A stretch of DNA of 64,000 nucleotides from Toxorhynchites rutilus septentrionalis. Lineage: Eukaryota; Arthropoda; Insecta; Diptera; Culicidae. Each line of letters starts with the position of its first letter. The first letter of the stretch is position 1. Below, piece by piece: positions 22,612 to 34,039 of this stretch. The notes beneath the pieces are model-generated. The model was not told the origin of the DNA and made no database searches. It saw nothing but the letters and a program-made list of their open reading frames with translations. The stretch is from NCBI RefSeq assembly GCF_029784135.1, contig NC_073745.1:76565569-76629568 (forward strand), given 5' to 3'. Both the position numbers and the translations under genes were made by a program.

Positions 22612-22784
22612 AATTTTGACGTCGAGCTACGTTTTTCATTTCTATATTGAGGTGTAAGTTCGAAGTTTCGAAAACGAGAACGTTACAGTGGAGAAACAAG
22701 ATTTTGAGCATTAATACCTCTTTACCGGTTGAAAGAAATGGTATGATAACCGCTTCATTCGAAAGATAGAATCTACGTCTACGT

Positions 22785-22786
<2 letters not shown>

Positions 22787-22860
<74 letters not shown>
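22787..22860. repeat. (TA)n microsatellite, about 37 units
   Basis: 74 bp of uninterrupted TA. It is likely to be length-variable and assembly-sensitive. Confidence 0.95.
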
Positions 22861-22863
<3 letters not shown>

Positions 22864-22979
22864 TACTAATTGATCCAAAAACTTATTTCAATAGCTTAAA
22901 ATTTGCTTTCAAAGCAAGTTATTGAAAACACAAAAATCTGTATATAAGCAGGTACCAGTTCAGGAATCCACTCAATTAA

Positions 22980-23210
22980 AATTGTACGAAGCTAAAATTA
23001 AGGGCACTCACACATCCAACGAGAAGAATCCGAAAAATGCAACCTCTGAGAGAAAACGGGGACAAGAAAACAGTTGCCGCTGCAAAAAAAAATCCAAACT
23101 TGCCGCTATGAAGAAGGCGACCAACAAAAAAAAGCTTCTGCTACTGCTACTGCTCAAAAACCATTGTACAGAAGCCGAAAACACCGAGGCCATAGAACAA
23201 CACGAGAGAT
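22980..23210 (+). pseudogene. H1: Histone H1 pseudogene, Lys/Ala-rich C-terminal tail
   Basis: Linker histone H1 binds DNA between nucleosomes through a long Lys/Ala/Pro tail. Here, switching between two frames, the tail reads KKTVAAAKKNPN, KKSKLAAMKKATNKKK, KKASATATAQKPLY and KPKTPRP, strongly H1-like. The globular winged-helix domain is not visible upstream, and frames shift at the A-runs near 23,090 and 23,130. A histone stem-loop follows within 30-45 bp, in the right orientation. The 125-codon frame through the block mixes correct and shifted segments and is not a real protein. A chance lysine-rich stretch is the alternative, but the adjacent stem-loop argues against it. Confidence 0.65.
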
Positions 23211-23238
23211 TTTGTTGTGTTTGCAGGAAAACAAATCC

Positions 23239-23254
23239 AGTTCTTTTCAGAACT
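23239..23254 (+). terminator. Histone 3' stem-loop after the H1 relic
   Basis: AGTTCTTTTCAGAACT: six stem pairs around loop TTTC, preceded by ACAAATCC and followed by ACAAA. It fits a histone mRNA 3' end apart from the weakened outer pair. Confidence 0.75.
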
Positions 23255-23507
23255 ACAAATTGCTTTGAAATACTGCGATCAAATACAATAGTTTTGTAAT
23301 TTCTTCGATCAAAGGCGATCAACGCTAGATTACATCTTTCGAGAACTTATTAGCGGTACAATGAATCTTGAGAAAAATAATTAATTCCCGCTCGACGCTC
23401 ACACGATGTTCACTGAATAATTTGCCAAATTTGTACTGGTGATGGAGATTCGTCCGCCATAAACTACGTCTAGCGGAACACCAATCAAAATCGTACAAAG
23501 TTATACT

Positions 23508-23722
23508 CACTGCATGCTCCGGAATCGGACTGTTGACGGTCTTCAATACGGATGTCCACTTCCAGTACGTACACCTTATGGTGACGGTAAATAATTAGAA
23601 TGACGGAAGGCGGTTCGAACAGCTGAATGGAGTGCAGATCACTGACGAGCACCAGGTCGAGAAGCTTGCCATTCGCGTTGGTAAGATCGTTGATTTGTTT
23701 GAGTCCTGCTGACAGTTAAGAC
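23508..23722 (-). pseudogene. LINE endonuclease fragment
   Basis: The minus strand reads GLKQINDLTNANGKLLDLVL then VSDLHSIQLFEP and HHKVYVLEVDI. The N-x-NG-x-LLDLVLVS signature is the region just before the catalytic S-D-H of APE-type LINE endonucleases. The SDH itself is replaced, and both ends are missing. An isolated, dead fragment. Confidence 0.6.
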
Positions 23723-23739
23723 TCAAACCAGAGCAACCT

Positions 23740-24041
23740 CCTGTTCGGATGGGGTATTGAGCGGCAAAAATCCTTGCATATCTACATTAAAATTTCATGC
23801 CAAATTGAATAAAGTATAATCACCCAAGATGCAGATAGATATACAGGTCTCGAGGGCTGGCCATTTTGAGTAACTGTAAGACGGCATGTTTTGTATAGGT
23901 ATCGAGATGACTGCAAGTATGGATGTATATGCAGCACGTGTGGAAAGATTATTTGCACAGTCCTCAAGATGTACGGCTTTACAATTCAGCTCAGACTTTA
24001 CGGAAAATCAGAACACCACCGCCACGTCGACTTGCACTAGT
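23740..24041. other. Unassigned DNA
   Basis: No supported feature. Confidence 0.45.
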
Positions 24042-24803
24042 AGGGGAGGTGGGGGTAAAACGGACATGTTAAGAATAACTTCAATTATGTCTTTGGAAAC
24101 TCATGTTTCCCAAAACTTTGATGCAGTTTCTTGCAATTCAATAATATGGACATTAGGGTGCCAATAAAAATGGTCATCTCGAATTTCAAAACGTTACCCC
24201 ATAAAAAATGTTCACCACCTCGAAAAAACACCCTATGCAAAATATCAGCTCAATCGGACTTAAGGGAGAGTGGCGCAAAGCGGTCAAAGTTGGTAAGGCG
24301 TTTCAAAACAAATTGTTTGATGGTTAATGTCTTATAATGGCATGAAACGTCGAGATCTAGTGTCATCTCAAAAAAAAAAATTATGCCAAAAATCGGCACT
24401 CTGGAACTCCCACTGGCAACTGTACGTTTTACTCCACCAGTACAATTATTTCAATAGTTTAAATTTTCCACTCAAAAATGAATTTACTTTTCTGTACATA
24501 CCGACAGAGAAGCGACAGCTTCTCTGTTAACTCATAAACCGAAATATAACATCCAGTGAATTGAATTTTGATATTAAACCACTCAAAATGCTTAATATCG
24601 AAGCAGCTAAAATTAAATTCACTCGCGGAATCATGTATGATTTTCGGTTTTTGTTTCCCTTTTGCACTTTTGATCAGTGTTCATTGCCATAGGGTGGCTT
24701 GAATATTATAGAATAACATGTAGAAGTTGTTCTCATTAACAGAAATCTGAAATTCAAAATGTAACTATACAAATCAAGTACCTGTCCATATTACCCCCAC
24801 TGT
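24042..24803. mobile_element. Nonautonomous TIR element with GTGGGGGTAA ends
   Basis: Left end AGGTGGGGGTAAAACGGACA (24,046-24,065). The right end, reverse complemented, reads CAGTGGGGGTAATATGGACA. The interior is AT-rich with no transposase. An internal GGGAGAGTGGCGCAAAGCGG at 24,265 resembles other ends of this kind. Target duplication not resolved. Confidence 0.55.
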
Positions 24804-24809
24804 CCGTCG

Positions 24810-25371
24810 GTCACAACTGGAGATGGAGTAATTTTTAGCGAGTCCGGAAAGGTTGAGGGGATATCTATGTTTTTCACAGACTTATTGTGAAGCCCTAATC
24901 CCATTCTTAAAATTATTTCGTCTTATTGAAATCAAACACAGCTTTGAACATACATAAACATGCATCTTTCGGATTATTGAGTCCATGAAGCGCCGTGCAC
25001 AAATTACGCTGAAATACGTAACACTAGCATATACCTTATGCACATCAAGTAACGTGACCTCGAACCTTCCTGCCGGGACCATCAGCCAGGACATAAGCGT
25101 CAAGTAATGTCTAGAGAAACATCTGCTGTCTTTCCTCAACAAAACACAACACGACAAACCCGCTCTGTTTTGGTCAGATTTACCCTTCTGGAATGAAAAC
25201 GATCAATTAGTAGTGCCAAGAATAACGTGATGGTGATGCTCAAAAATCACTCCCCTCCCAACACCTCTGGATCCTCTCCACAAAGAGACATTTAGCCAAC
25301 CGGAACTTGAAGATGACACAAAAAGTGACGGAAGACGAAAGATAGTGCCAATAGAATTATAGGAATAATTC
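24810..25371. other. Unassigned DNA
   Basis: The minus-strand 91-codon frame at 24,882-25,157 shows no domain. Nothing else supported. Confidence 0.45.
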
Positions 25372-25843
25372 TAGGATTGGGCGATCTCGGATCGATTTTT
25401 CGAAGATCGATCTTTGCCATTCCGATGTCAGATTTTTCGGATCGATCTTTTAGACTCGGAAAAATCGAGAAAATCGATTCTTTTGATTGATTTTTTTTTT
25501 GTTACTTGTGGCTCAAAGGATCACTGAACTAGATGTTGACATCAATTTCAGGCGAATGGTTTTTTCTGGACTCTAACTTTTTTGGCGCACAAAACAAAAT
25601 GCTTTTGATGTTTGTATATAAAAATGAAATTTGTATTCCATGTCTGAAGAAAACACAACACTCCTATAGAATAAGCAGATGAATTGGAAACAAATCTTTT
25701 GATTTTTCAAATATCGATTCCGCAAAGATCGGTTCGGCAGAGATCGATTCTTTGGTATCGATTTAATCAGTGGATCGATCCCTACGCCGGTTGGAGAATC
25801 GATTCGACAAGATCGATCTTTTTATAACGATCGCCCAATCCTA
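25372..25843. mobile_element. hAT-type MITE, 472 bp, subterminal GATCGAT arrays
   Basis: Perfect 15-bp ends TAGGATTGGGCGATC. Flanking octamers AATAATTC (25,364-25,371) and AATCATTC (25,844-25,851) differ at one base, fitting the 8-bp duplication of hAT transposons. Both subterminal regions are packed with GATCGAT-like motifs, the usual form of hAT transposase binding sites. No transposase. Confidence 0.75.
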
Positions 25844-25851
25844 AATCATTC

Positions 25852-26408
25852 CACACGCACACACTTAGAAAGAAAAACGTTCAATTTAGGTTGACCAAAT
25901 TTTGATCGTTTCACCCCTGAAATGTTGAGATGGTGCGTGCAACGATACATTTCACAGTAACGAAAGACAATCAGTGTATGCTCTAATTAGATCAAAAACA
26001 AAAACCCTTTGAAGACAAGAACGCCTAAAGGCCATCGTCTGTAGACCGATAAGACCCATTCCATGAGGCTATGCACCAGAGATCCAAAATTCAAATCCAG
26101 TTTTAGGAGAAATTTGAAAACGTTATTTGAATAAGCACTAGTTATATCATAATTTTTTGTAACAAATTTAATTTTTATGCACCAAACTTTGAGAGAGGCG
26201 AGTTTAAAAAACTACATAATTATATTTAAAATATTTTAGGTTTTCACTATTTTTATGTTTCTTGAGATATCTCTGCACATGCTTAACCAAAGTTCAATGT
26301 CTGTATATCATTGAATGGTTCATTAAATGCTTGTTTGAAGAGCCGTGGGTAGACCTACGTTTTGTAATTCATGAGAAACGTGCATTTGAAAAACAGGTAT
26401 TTTGAAGC
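25852..26408. other. Unassigned DNA
   Basis: No gene or repeat partner recognised. Confidence 0.45.
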
Positions 26409-26570
26409 GTTGTCACGTCACAAAAATAGAGTATTTTTTAGTTTATCACATGAACATAGGCTCAAACATTTTTATACTTGGGTTTCTCTGAGCAAACAAT
26501 AAAGGTCAACAACCCACAAAATTTGGTTGTGATCGATCCACAAATAGAGGAGTATCAACTGTCTCCAGGC

Positions 26571-28428
26571 CCATTCCAGTGTGACGTAACAACATTTTGA
26601 CTCGCTACAAACACTTTTTTTTTGCGTTTTCATGAATAAAGCGCACAAAATTAAACGATGTTATAGTAAAATTAAGGAAATCTAACAAGAATCATCAGTT
26701 GGAGAATATTTAATAGTTAGATTGGCTTGTTGTCAGTCAAATACTTTTGTGACGTTGCAACACCTGACTTTTTGCTGTTTGGGACTGTTGAACATTAATG
26801 ATTAATTCAATTAATTACAGTTCCGTTTCAAAACATACAAATGATCTTTCTCCTATGTGTTATCAACAATATATGAACGTAGATTCCATAATATAAGATA
26901 TAATCTAATTCCAACTTCCGGTTTGCTGATGGTAGTATTGAATGCTAAACAAATATGGAAAACCCATGCGACATGGGCCTACAAGTGGAAGTCGAATATC
27001 GTATCCCGATGCCATTTTGGAATCAAGGATGGTGACTTCCGGTTCGTTAAAAACGGATATAAAAGACCGGGAATGGCATGAAATCCCACGATACGATCGT
27101 GAATGATAATGTTGGCATATATCCATGGGTACGCGAAGAGGAATAAATAAAAGAATAATGATTGATAGTGAGAGATAGGATTTAAGTGAGACGGAGATCA
27201 TGTTTGAGTGGAAAGAACTTAGCTTTAGAGCGACGTGTGTGGAGTTATACAAAGAAAGTGCACGTACAAATACACACGCAAACACCAACGATCAACGATC
27301 AACGATCAAAGTCAACGTCAATGTCAAAGTCATCTTCAACACGCAAACATAAACGCCCTTGTACAGGGATGTGCGCTGTGTTCCCCCTGTAGTGAGCGCC
27401 ACTCGATGAACCAGGATTGTGCTAGCCATTGAAGGCAAGCGCCAGAGTGAACGTATTAAACAATCACGATATAAAAACTGGAGGTCGGTTTAGGACCACC
27501 CCGACTTTTCCCAAATAAAAACATACCGTGTACTACAGGTAACAGGTAGATTCAATTTATTTTGATGAACATACCATAAACAATTAAGATTGCCTTGTTT
27601 CGCAATGTTTCACAATCTGAAAGAACAAAGAACTCATTTTGCACACAGGTCGAATATATTTCTCCTCTGTTTTTGAAGGAATGAAAATGTAAAATGGCGC
27701 TAAAACGCTAGAATGAAGAAAGCCAGGAAAACGGCACCATATTATCAAATTGTCAGCGTTATGACACCTTTCATTTGACACTATTGAAAATTCAGTAGGA
27801 AGCACCGTTCCTGAGATACAAAGGAGGGTAGGTTCAGGACCACCTTCCCCTATAGGATGGACTTTTGGAAGGGGAAGGGGAGATCTCAGAGGAAAGTAAG
27901 AAGTATTCAGAGTAATAAAAAAAATAAAAAATAGTATATCGCTTGCTACAATACGGTGAATATCTTATTTAATACAACTTATTGATTGTGTGACGTGACA
28001 ACGCTTCGTGGAGGCTGTTCATTCACACAGAGCGCGTTGTCACGTCACAAAATGCATGCCGTCAAAATGCATGTTCTTGTGAGTTTTTTGAAAAACTGAG
28101 TATACAGGAATCTACGTTCATCTTTCATTGACAAGTCATAGAACAAAGTTTTTTTTGTATGTTTTGAAACGGAACTGAAAATACAACATTAATGTTCAAA
28201 AGTCGGAACCCGCAAAAAGCCAGGTGTTGTCACGTCACAAAAGTATTGGGCTGGCAACAGGCGAATTCAACTGCAAAATATTCTCCAGCTGATGATTCTT
28301 GTAAAAAAAATTCTCAATTTCACGTTAAAATCGTTTACCATTTGTAAATCGTGTGATTTATACATGAAAACGAGAAAAAAAAACTTGTTTTTAGTGAGTC
28401 AAACCGTTGTCACGTCACGCTGGAATGG
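26571..28428. mobile_element. Foldback element with 320-bp inverted arms
   Basis: The left arm 26,571-26,887 matches the reverse complement of 28,107-28,428. Shared blocks include CCATTCCAG.GTGACGT.ACAAC, AAGAATCATCAG.TGGAGAATATT, CAAATACTTTTGTGACGT and TTCCGTTTCAAAACATACAA. The motif TTGTGACGTGACAAC recurs at 26,409, 26,580, 26,746, 27,988, 28,036, 28,226 and 28,406, some copies outside the arms. The 1.2-kb interior holds unrelated DNA and other repeat ends but no transposase. Class unknown. Confidence 0.7.
27478..27853 (+). repeat. Pair of direct dispersed-repeat ends inside the foldback
   Basis: GGTCGGTTTAGGACCACCCC at 27,483 and GGTAGGTTCAGGACCACCTT at 27,826 are in the same orientation. 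A third copy is at about 7,514. They probably come from separate insertions of one family rather than one element. A (CAACGAT)3 run lies at 27,286-27,309. Confidence 0.45.
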
Positions 28429-28555
28429 TTCATAGGATCAAAACGTGGCGGTCTGCGGATGGCGTAGTGAATGAAACTATATTGAACTCCCTCCAGTCAC
28501 CAGTCGGTGCCCATAAACAAACGGAATAGTTTATGATGCTGCGGACCAAAGATCA

Positions 28556-28840
28556 TTAGTTTAGTATTTTATTGCCGATGATCAGTCCGAGATCGCAAAT
28601 GGATAGGACGTGTTCCGGGGTTTCCAGGCCAACAGTAAATTCAAAAATAATCCGCGCTCGCGTTTTGTAGTATCTTTGCAGCTCATATCTGGCCCCTGAA
28701 CGCTGTCTGAGGTACGCAAGATGTAGTGGAGGAAGGCGCGAGAATGCGAGCCGTTGATGCAACAACTCTGTAATCCAGTATAGAATTACGGAGTGCTCAA
28801 ACGTCGCAATAGTTCTCAACAGCATATCTAGAACCTGCCT
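28556..28840 (-). pseudogene. Possible LINE 3' fragment (post-RT zinc-finger region)
   Basis: The minus-strand frame of 89 codons includes AYLRQRSGA..YELQRYYKTRA and VGLETPEHVLSICDL. The ETPEHVL motif is typical of the C-terminal CCHC-like region of R1/I-type LINEs, here with the flanking cysteines lost. A degenerate, isolated piece. Confidence 0.4.
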
Positions 28841-31240
28841 TGATGATTGCGGATCTGGGTTCTGTTACGGATTGATTAATTGAAACTCATCGACCAACAG
28901 CGGAAGTTTCAAATGAAAAGCAGGGTAGTTCCAGACATTATCAATTGACTGAAACGTCCGAAGGTTCGGCAATCTTTGACTCAGCAGGAAATTATTGAAG
29001 ATCACGAGAAAAATGTTTACACCCTCGTATACTTCAAGTGATATTTTTATTGAATGAACTCAAAAGTTATATCCTTGTGTCACCGAAGACTTCCAGCAAA
29101 CAATCAGTGGATTGTGTCTCTCTCCAATTTCTCATAAGAAATGGTGAAGAAAATTGGATCTGAAACTGTCTTTTAAGGGAAAATTATGTTTATTATTTTC
29201 AAAGTTTATCACATTTATCAAACTTGTTTTGTCCGATAAGGACATTCCATACATTACTCCCTTAGTTGTGGGGGAAAAATCCAACAGAGTATGTCATTTC
29301 CCAAGCAGCGTATATCTTCTATGTTTTTGTTTCAATGAAAACCAATCTGAATGTGAGCTTTATTCCGCAATATTTCTAATTAAAAAAAAAACAAAAATTT
29401 ACATTAAAATTAAACACAAGAAAAAAAACAAATGAACAAAACAAAATATTCAAGCGTTGTGAACTTCCAGAATAATAATAATAAATTTTTATAACAAAAT
29501 ACGGAATAATACGAACAAAAAGACGTTCAATGATAGATGGGATACAGAAGGGAAGAAGTATATACACAATATATATCACCGTTGATCGATGTTGATAGTG
29601 AGAGAGAGATACGTTCCAATGCTGGACTAGTAACACAAGTAATCTGTTTCATAATGAAAGAACAATGTGAGATCCTAGCTTATAGAGCCTAGATGAAAAA
29701 CCAGAGGCTGGTCCGATAGCATTGTAGAGAGAGAGGGACGAAACGGGATAGCATTAGTATTTGACGTGGCTGTTATTCAGCGAACACGTGTACTAGAATA
29801 GAAACAACGTTAAGCTACGTGTACGTGTCGGTTAGCTCACGAAAAGCGCTGAAAAGTGGATATCCATTTCCGATTCATAACGCCAGCTCCACCAATGTTT
29901 TTTTTCTGTCATATCAAAACACATACAACACACGGTAGCGAACTTGGTCGCGGTGAACCGCAATAATCCACAGAAGAAAGCAAGCAAACAGGACGACGAG
30001 CACCGTCCATCGCCGGCCACAGGACACTACAAAAGGAATACATACAATAATTACGCGATTAATTGTCACGAGGAACAAAACTGAGAGCTCTTGCTTTGGC
30101 GCCCTTTCCACGATGGGAAGCATAAGCATAACAAATGTGAAACATATGATACCCACCAAGTAGGATGAAGGATAGTAAGTCGGACAGCAACAAATGAGAA
30201 AAAATAAAACGGAAGCAAATGATGCATACATGCATTAACATATATGTGACCAGAACAGTACAGGTAGAACACAAGGAGAATCGTTGAGACTATAGGTGTG
30301 TGGATGTGCTGTGTAGCATCTGTAGGAGACAAACTGTATAAATAGCTGCTAGCAAGGAACAAAACAGATAAAATTTAAATAAAATGTTCAACATTGTATA
30401 TGACTTTCATAAAGTTTTGAATGTAAGGAAGATATATTTTTTATCACTCTTGGGTAAGAAGTTGGTAAAAGCGGAGCGCAGTAGTTCTTTTTCCCGGGTA
30501 CGAGTTCAGTGTTCTTTGGCAAGATGTGGAAGTGTATCACGAAAAAAACTATTGGATCGCATTTTGGCTAAAGGCTTTAATCTTTAGATGCTTTAAGAAG
30601 TTGCTAGGCGTTTGTGGGTGGGGTGGGATCATTGATTGAAACGTTTTAGAAGAAGAGGTAGTTTGATGCTATGCTTTGTTGTTGTGTGTGAACTTTAAGT
30701 TAGTTTAATAAAATGTTTTTGATTGCAACACGGGACAAAGACTAAGCAACTGGACGGAGAATCGCGAGCTCAACTGTATTCATTTTTTTTTTGTCTGACG
30801 ATTTTGGTTATTTCTTCATACTAAAAATGTATGTACACGAAAAATATTATGGAATGCTGATTTTTGAAGTGACACAGACCTGGGAGCAACAGAATAATTT
30901 CATTTGATTTGTGATGAATATGTTACTACTCTGTTGAGTAAGTTTTATTTTTAATAAATGCGGTGCATCATCGGGACATAAAATCGTCAGTTGTTTCCTT
31001 AGCAATTTCTCCCCAATGTACAGTGGGGCGACTCCATACAAAAGCACAAGCGAATTCACTGGGCGTCCTACCTATTGAAAAAGATCACGTAGTTTATGAA
31101 CGACCCCTCAAATCATACAAAATTTGCTATAAATATAAAAGATTTGTTTCTAGATTACAAAATAATACAACGATGAAAAACATAACAAATCAAAACAATC
31201 TTCTTCTTCTTCTTCTTCATAGTTGCCATCAGATTCATCA
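28841..31240. other. Long UTR-like or intergenic stretch
   Basis: A-rich on the plus strand, with several AATAAA-like hexamers (for example 30,378 and 30,708) and no match to other repeats in the window. Minus-strand frames at 29,832-30,362 are hydrophobic but read out of A-rich DNA and overlap in three frames, so they look like shadows. It could be host 3' UTR or intron. A CTT run at 31,201-31,219 is a microsatellite. Confidence 0.35.
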
Positions 31241-31592
31241 TCATCTTCCTTTTTCCTTCAATAGAAATACAACTTCATCTGGAAGTATTATATAATTACT
31301 TTCCTCCTTTTCAGAATAAGTGTTTACTATTGGATCTGTGGAGATGAGAAGTTGATTGACTATACCATGATTAGCATTTTCTCGACTATTTCTTCGAGTG
31401 AAATCCGCTGTTATTTTCAGTTCGTCTAGTGATTTTCGATGCTTCATTGTTTCATAGATTTGTGGTCTTTCCAATCCGGTTTCATTGGTTAAAAGAAGAT
31501 ATTAAAATACATGTATCAAGCCATGAATAAACAACTTACTCGACATTGGATTGTGTGGAACCGCTGAAGTTGAAATCTCCATTATAAAACAT
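31241..31592 (-). CDS. Small two-exon gene candidate, function unknown
   Basis: Exon 1 is 31,592-31,540: ATG then MFYNGDFNFSGSTQSNV plus two bases. The donor is a perfect GTAAGT. The intron is 73 nt (31,539-31,467), with a pyrimidine-rich stretch and AAAG acceptor, a typical mosquito size. Exon 2 (31,466-31,241) continues in phase: PQIYETMKHRKSLDELKITA and on to LPDEVVFLLKEKGR, stop at 31,241, giving about 92 residues. The product is hydrophilic, with no signal peptide or membrane segment. Right after the stop, another frame encodes an acidic run (EDDDESDGNYEEEEED), so a one-base change may have shortened the protein. No family is recognised. The phase-matched splice is the main evidence that this is a gene or a recent pseudogene. 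Confidence 0.5.
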
Positions 31593-31913
31593 AACGAAAT
31601 TATGAATTTGATTTTCTTAATATAGCTCGATATCTATTTTGAAAGAATCGATAAAACAATGACACTGGCACATCAAACAACGCTTGCAACGTTTGAAACT
31701 GAAAAGATACGGAATTGCCACGAATGTTCTATGTTTTTTTTCCTCATACAGCGAATTATGTGCATTTACTTCCAAAAAGAATAAAAGTAAAGTCAAGTAG
31801 AATCAACCTGCAAACGAGCTATTGTTCGATCAGCTTGTGTGATAGCGAATCTTGTTCAATAATTGAAAAGGGCTGAATGTTTTCAATAGATATTGTTTTC
31901 AATATGCTCTGAG

Positions 31914-32958
31914 CAGAGATGCCAACCTTCCTGATTTTTCAGGATTTCCTAGACTTTTAAGCACACTCTCTGATATCCTGACGAACACTCAATTTATCCT
32001 GATTTTTCTGAAATGATCCTGATTTTCCTGATTTTTGTACTCTTTATATTATTCGTAATAAATATACTGATTTCCATAACAAAGTTTTCTGTCATGATAG
32101 TTCTCCAGTTTGCTCTTGTATCTATCTTACATTAAGTTAAACTTTTTTATCTCTACCCTCAGTTGCTTCGTGACTTCCGAAAGCAGTGCTATAAAATTTC
32201 ATGAAACCAGATTTTCTGACGAATTTATGAAATTACAACGAGATTAAGTTTGTAGAACAACATTGCTTTATTAAGGATAATGTGTATGTAGATGTATCCC
32301 CAGAGTTATTAATGTAGGGATACGTTTCAGAGTGTAAAATTACTCAAGAGAAAATTGTTGAATCCACAGTCAATACAATAAGATTTTATTTGTAATTTGT
32401 CCGTCTGATTCAAATGAGAAAAAACTTTAACCACTGCTGATATGCTTTCCTCATTTGTTGAGAAAAGATTGGAAAGCATGGATGATGAATCAGTGAAAAT
32501 TTGAACATTGATGCTCTGCAATTGACTGTAGTGATGCTGTAGGGTTTTCGGAAAAAATATAAACGATCAAAAAGTCAGGCGAAACACTAGCATACCATGC
32601 CTATTAATTGTTTTGCATATCCGGTCTTCGCTCGAAGGAAGATATACTCTGTTTCTGTTGGGATTTGGAATGGATTCTGTATTATGAGCTACTACCAAGT
32701 AGCCTGTTTCTCACATGTATGGCTCGCAGCAGTTTTCGACGAGGAAGCAAATATGTTCTGGGAGAATAGAATATTTGAGCTGCGTGAAAGATGGCGAAAG
32801 ATTGCGAAACAGAACTATGGATACAAAATTAAATTATAATGCTCTGATTGAAAATGATGTTTTTGTTTTCCCAAAAAACGACATTAACTTTTCGGACAAC
32901 CCAATATGAGCTATCCTGTTTCATCCTTTATCCTGATTTATTTTTGTTGGCAACCCTG
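31914..32958. mobile_element. hAT-type nonautonomous element, 1,045 bp, 8-bp TSD
   Basis: Ends CAGAGATGCCAAC and (reverse complemented) CAGGGTTGCCAAC have the CAG.G start of hAT terminal repeats. The exact octamer GCTCTGAG flanks both sides (31,906-31,913 and 32,959-32,966). Subterminal TCCTGATTTTTC-like repeats follow at both ends. The 80-codon frame at 32,597 shows no BED finger or hAT dimerisation domain. Confidence 0.85.
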
Positions 32959-32966
32959 GCTCTGAG

Positions 32967-34025
32967 TGATAAATTGCTTTGATATGATTCAGATTTCATA
33001 AATATTTTTTCTACTCTATCCTACTTTTTTTCCTTTTTTAATCACACTCTTTTTTATAACTTTTTAATAATTAATTTTGTGATGTAACCCAAATTTATAT
33101 TTTATCCTCCACAGATTACTGTTAAATTAGATTATTGAAAATATAGTGAATAAAAACTTGCTATCGCTTTTCTCACTAAAAGGATACTTTGCGCGAACGA
33201 CGGACAGTGTTCACTTAAAAGCTTATGTTTTTACCAAAATTTAGCCTGTAGTCTCAACAGTGGCAAATTGCAAACTTTTAAGCTGGTTTTCTACAAAAAT
33301 ATCCTTTTTTTCATTAATTTTTTTTATTGGACCTAATATGATCAAATTTTACATTATCTAATGAACGAGATTTGATTTGTATAGTATTTTTAACAGGCAC
33401 GTTTCAAAGTAATGTGCTTTCTTCGAAAAATGGTCAAAAAACGTCAATAAGACAAGCTATGAAAAGTCATAAAAAAATTTGTTTTGATTATATTGCGCCC
33501 AAATGTGTTAAGCACTTGAATATTAAATTAAGAAAGGAAAAATATTACGAAACAGCTGACGACATTTTGGTTTTTTGACTGATGGCCAGCGATTCCCCAC
33601 TGTGCATCGGTTAATTTTGAAAAATCATGACTCAAGACAAAAAAACGCCTCTCTAATTCAAGAAAAAAATTATAGGAGATTGTGTTCAAGACACGCCCGC
33701 ATTGTTGATGTAGAACTACGTTGTAGTTAATTTCAAGTCGCTTGTTCAAAACTGCGGATATTGTTTTTTAATGCTACGAAAATTTTGAAATAACCATTCT
33801 ACCAGTTTGGTCGCCCTGAAATGTTTTTTTTTTATTGTAGAATCATTTGACGATAACTGTTTGATGATTCGTTCTTGTGCTCGCAGAATAATACATTCTC
33901 GAGATAAGCGCAGTTGGAAATAATTTTGCTACTGGCAAGCGAAACCAAATAACATAAAAAATTCCTGAACGACATTTACTTTCCTGGTGACTAAATAAAC
34001 GAAATAAACTCTATCTGTTAATCTC
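32967..34025. other. Unassigned AT-rich DNA
   Basis: No gene recognised. A partial copy of the ACGTAG-AA-CTACGT palindrome lies near 33,708. Confidence 0.45.
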
Positions 34026-34039
34026 AACAACCTCGAAAA

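Noticed and set aside
22922..23299. 125-codon protein-coding gene
   Set aside because: The frame mixes in- and out-of-frame segments of a histone H1-like tail, then runs through the stem-loop.
29832..30362. Several hydrophobic minus-strand ORFs as membrane proteins
   Set aside because: Overlapping frames over the same A-rich plus-strand DNA, no motif or splice context; hydrophobicity follows from T-rich codons.
32870..32915. Mariner end at TTTTCGGACAACCCAATA
   Set aside because: Resembles the TTGGGTTG end only weakly and lies inside the hAT element with no partner.
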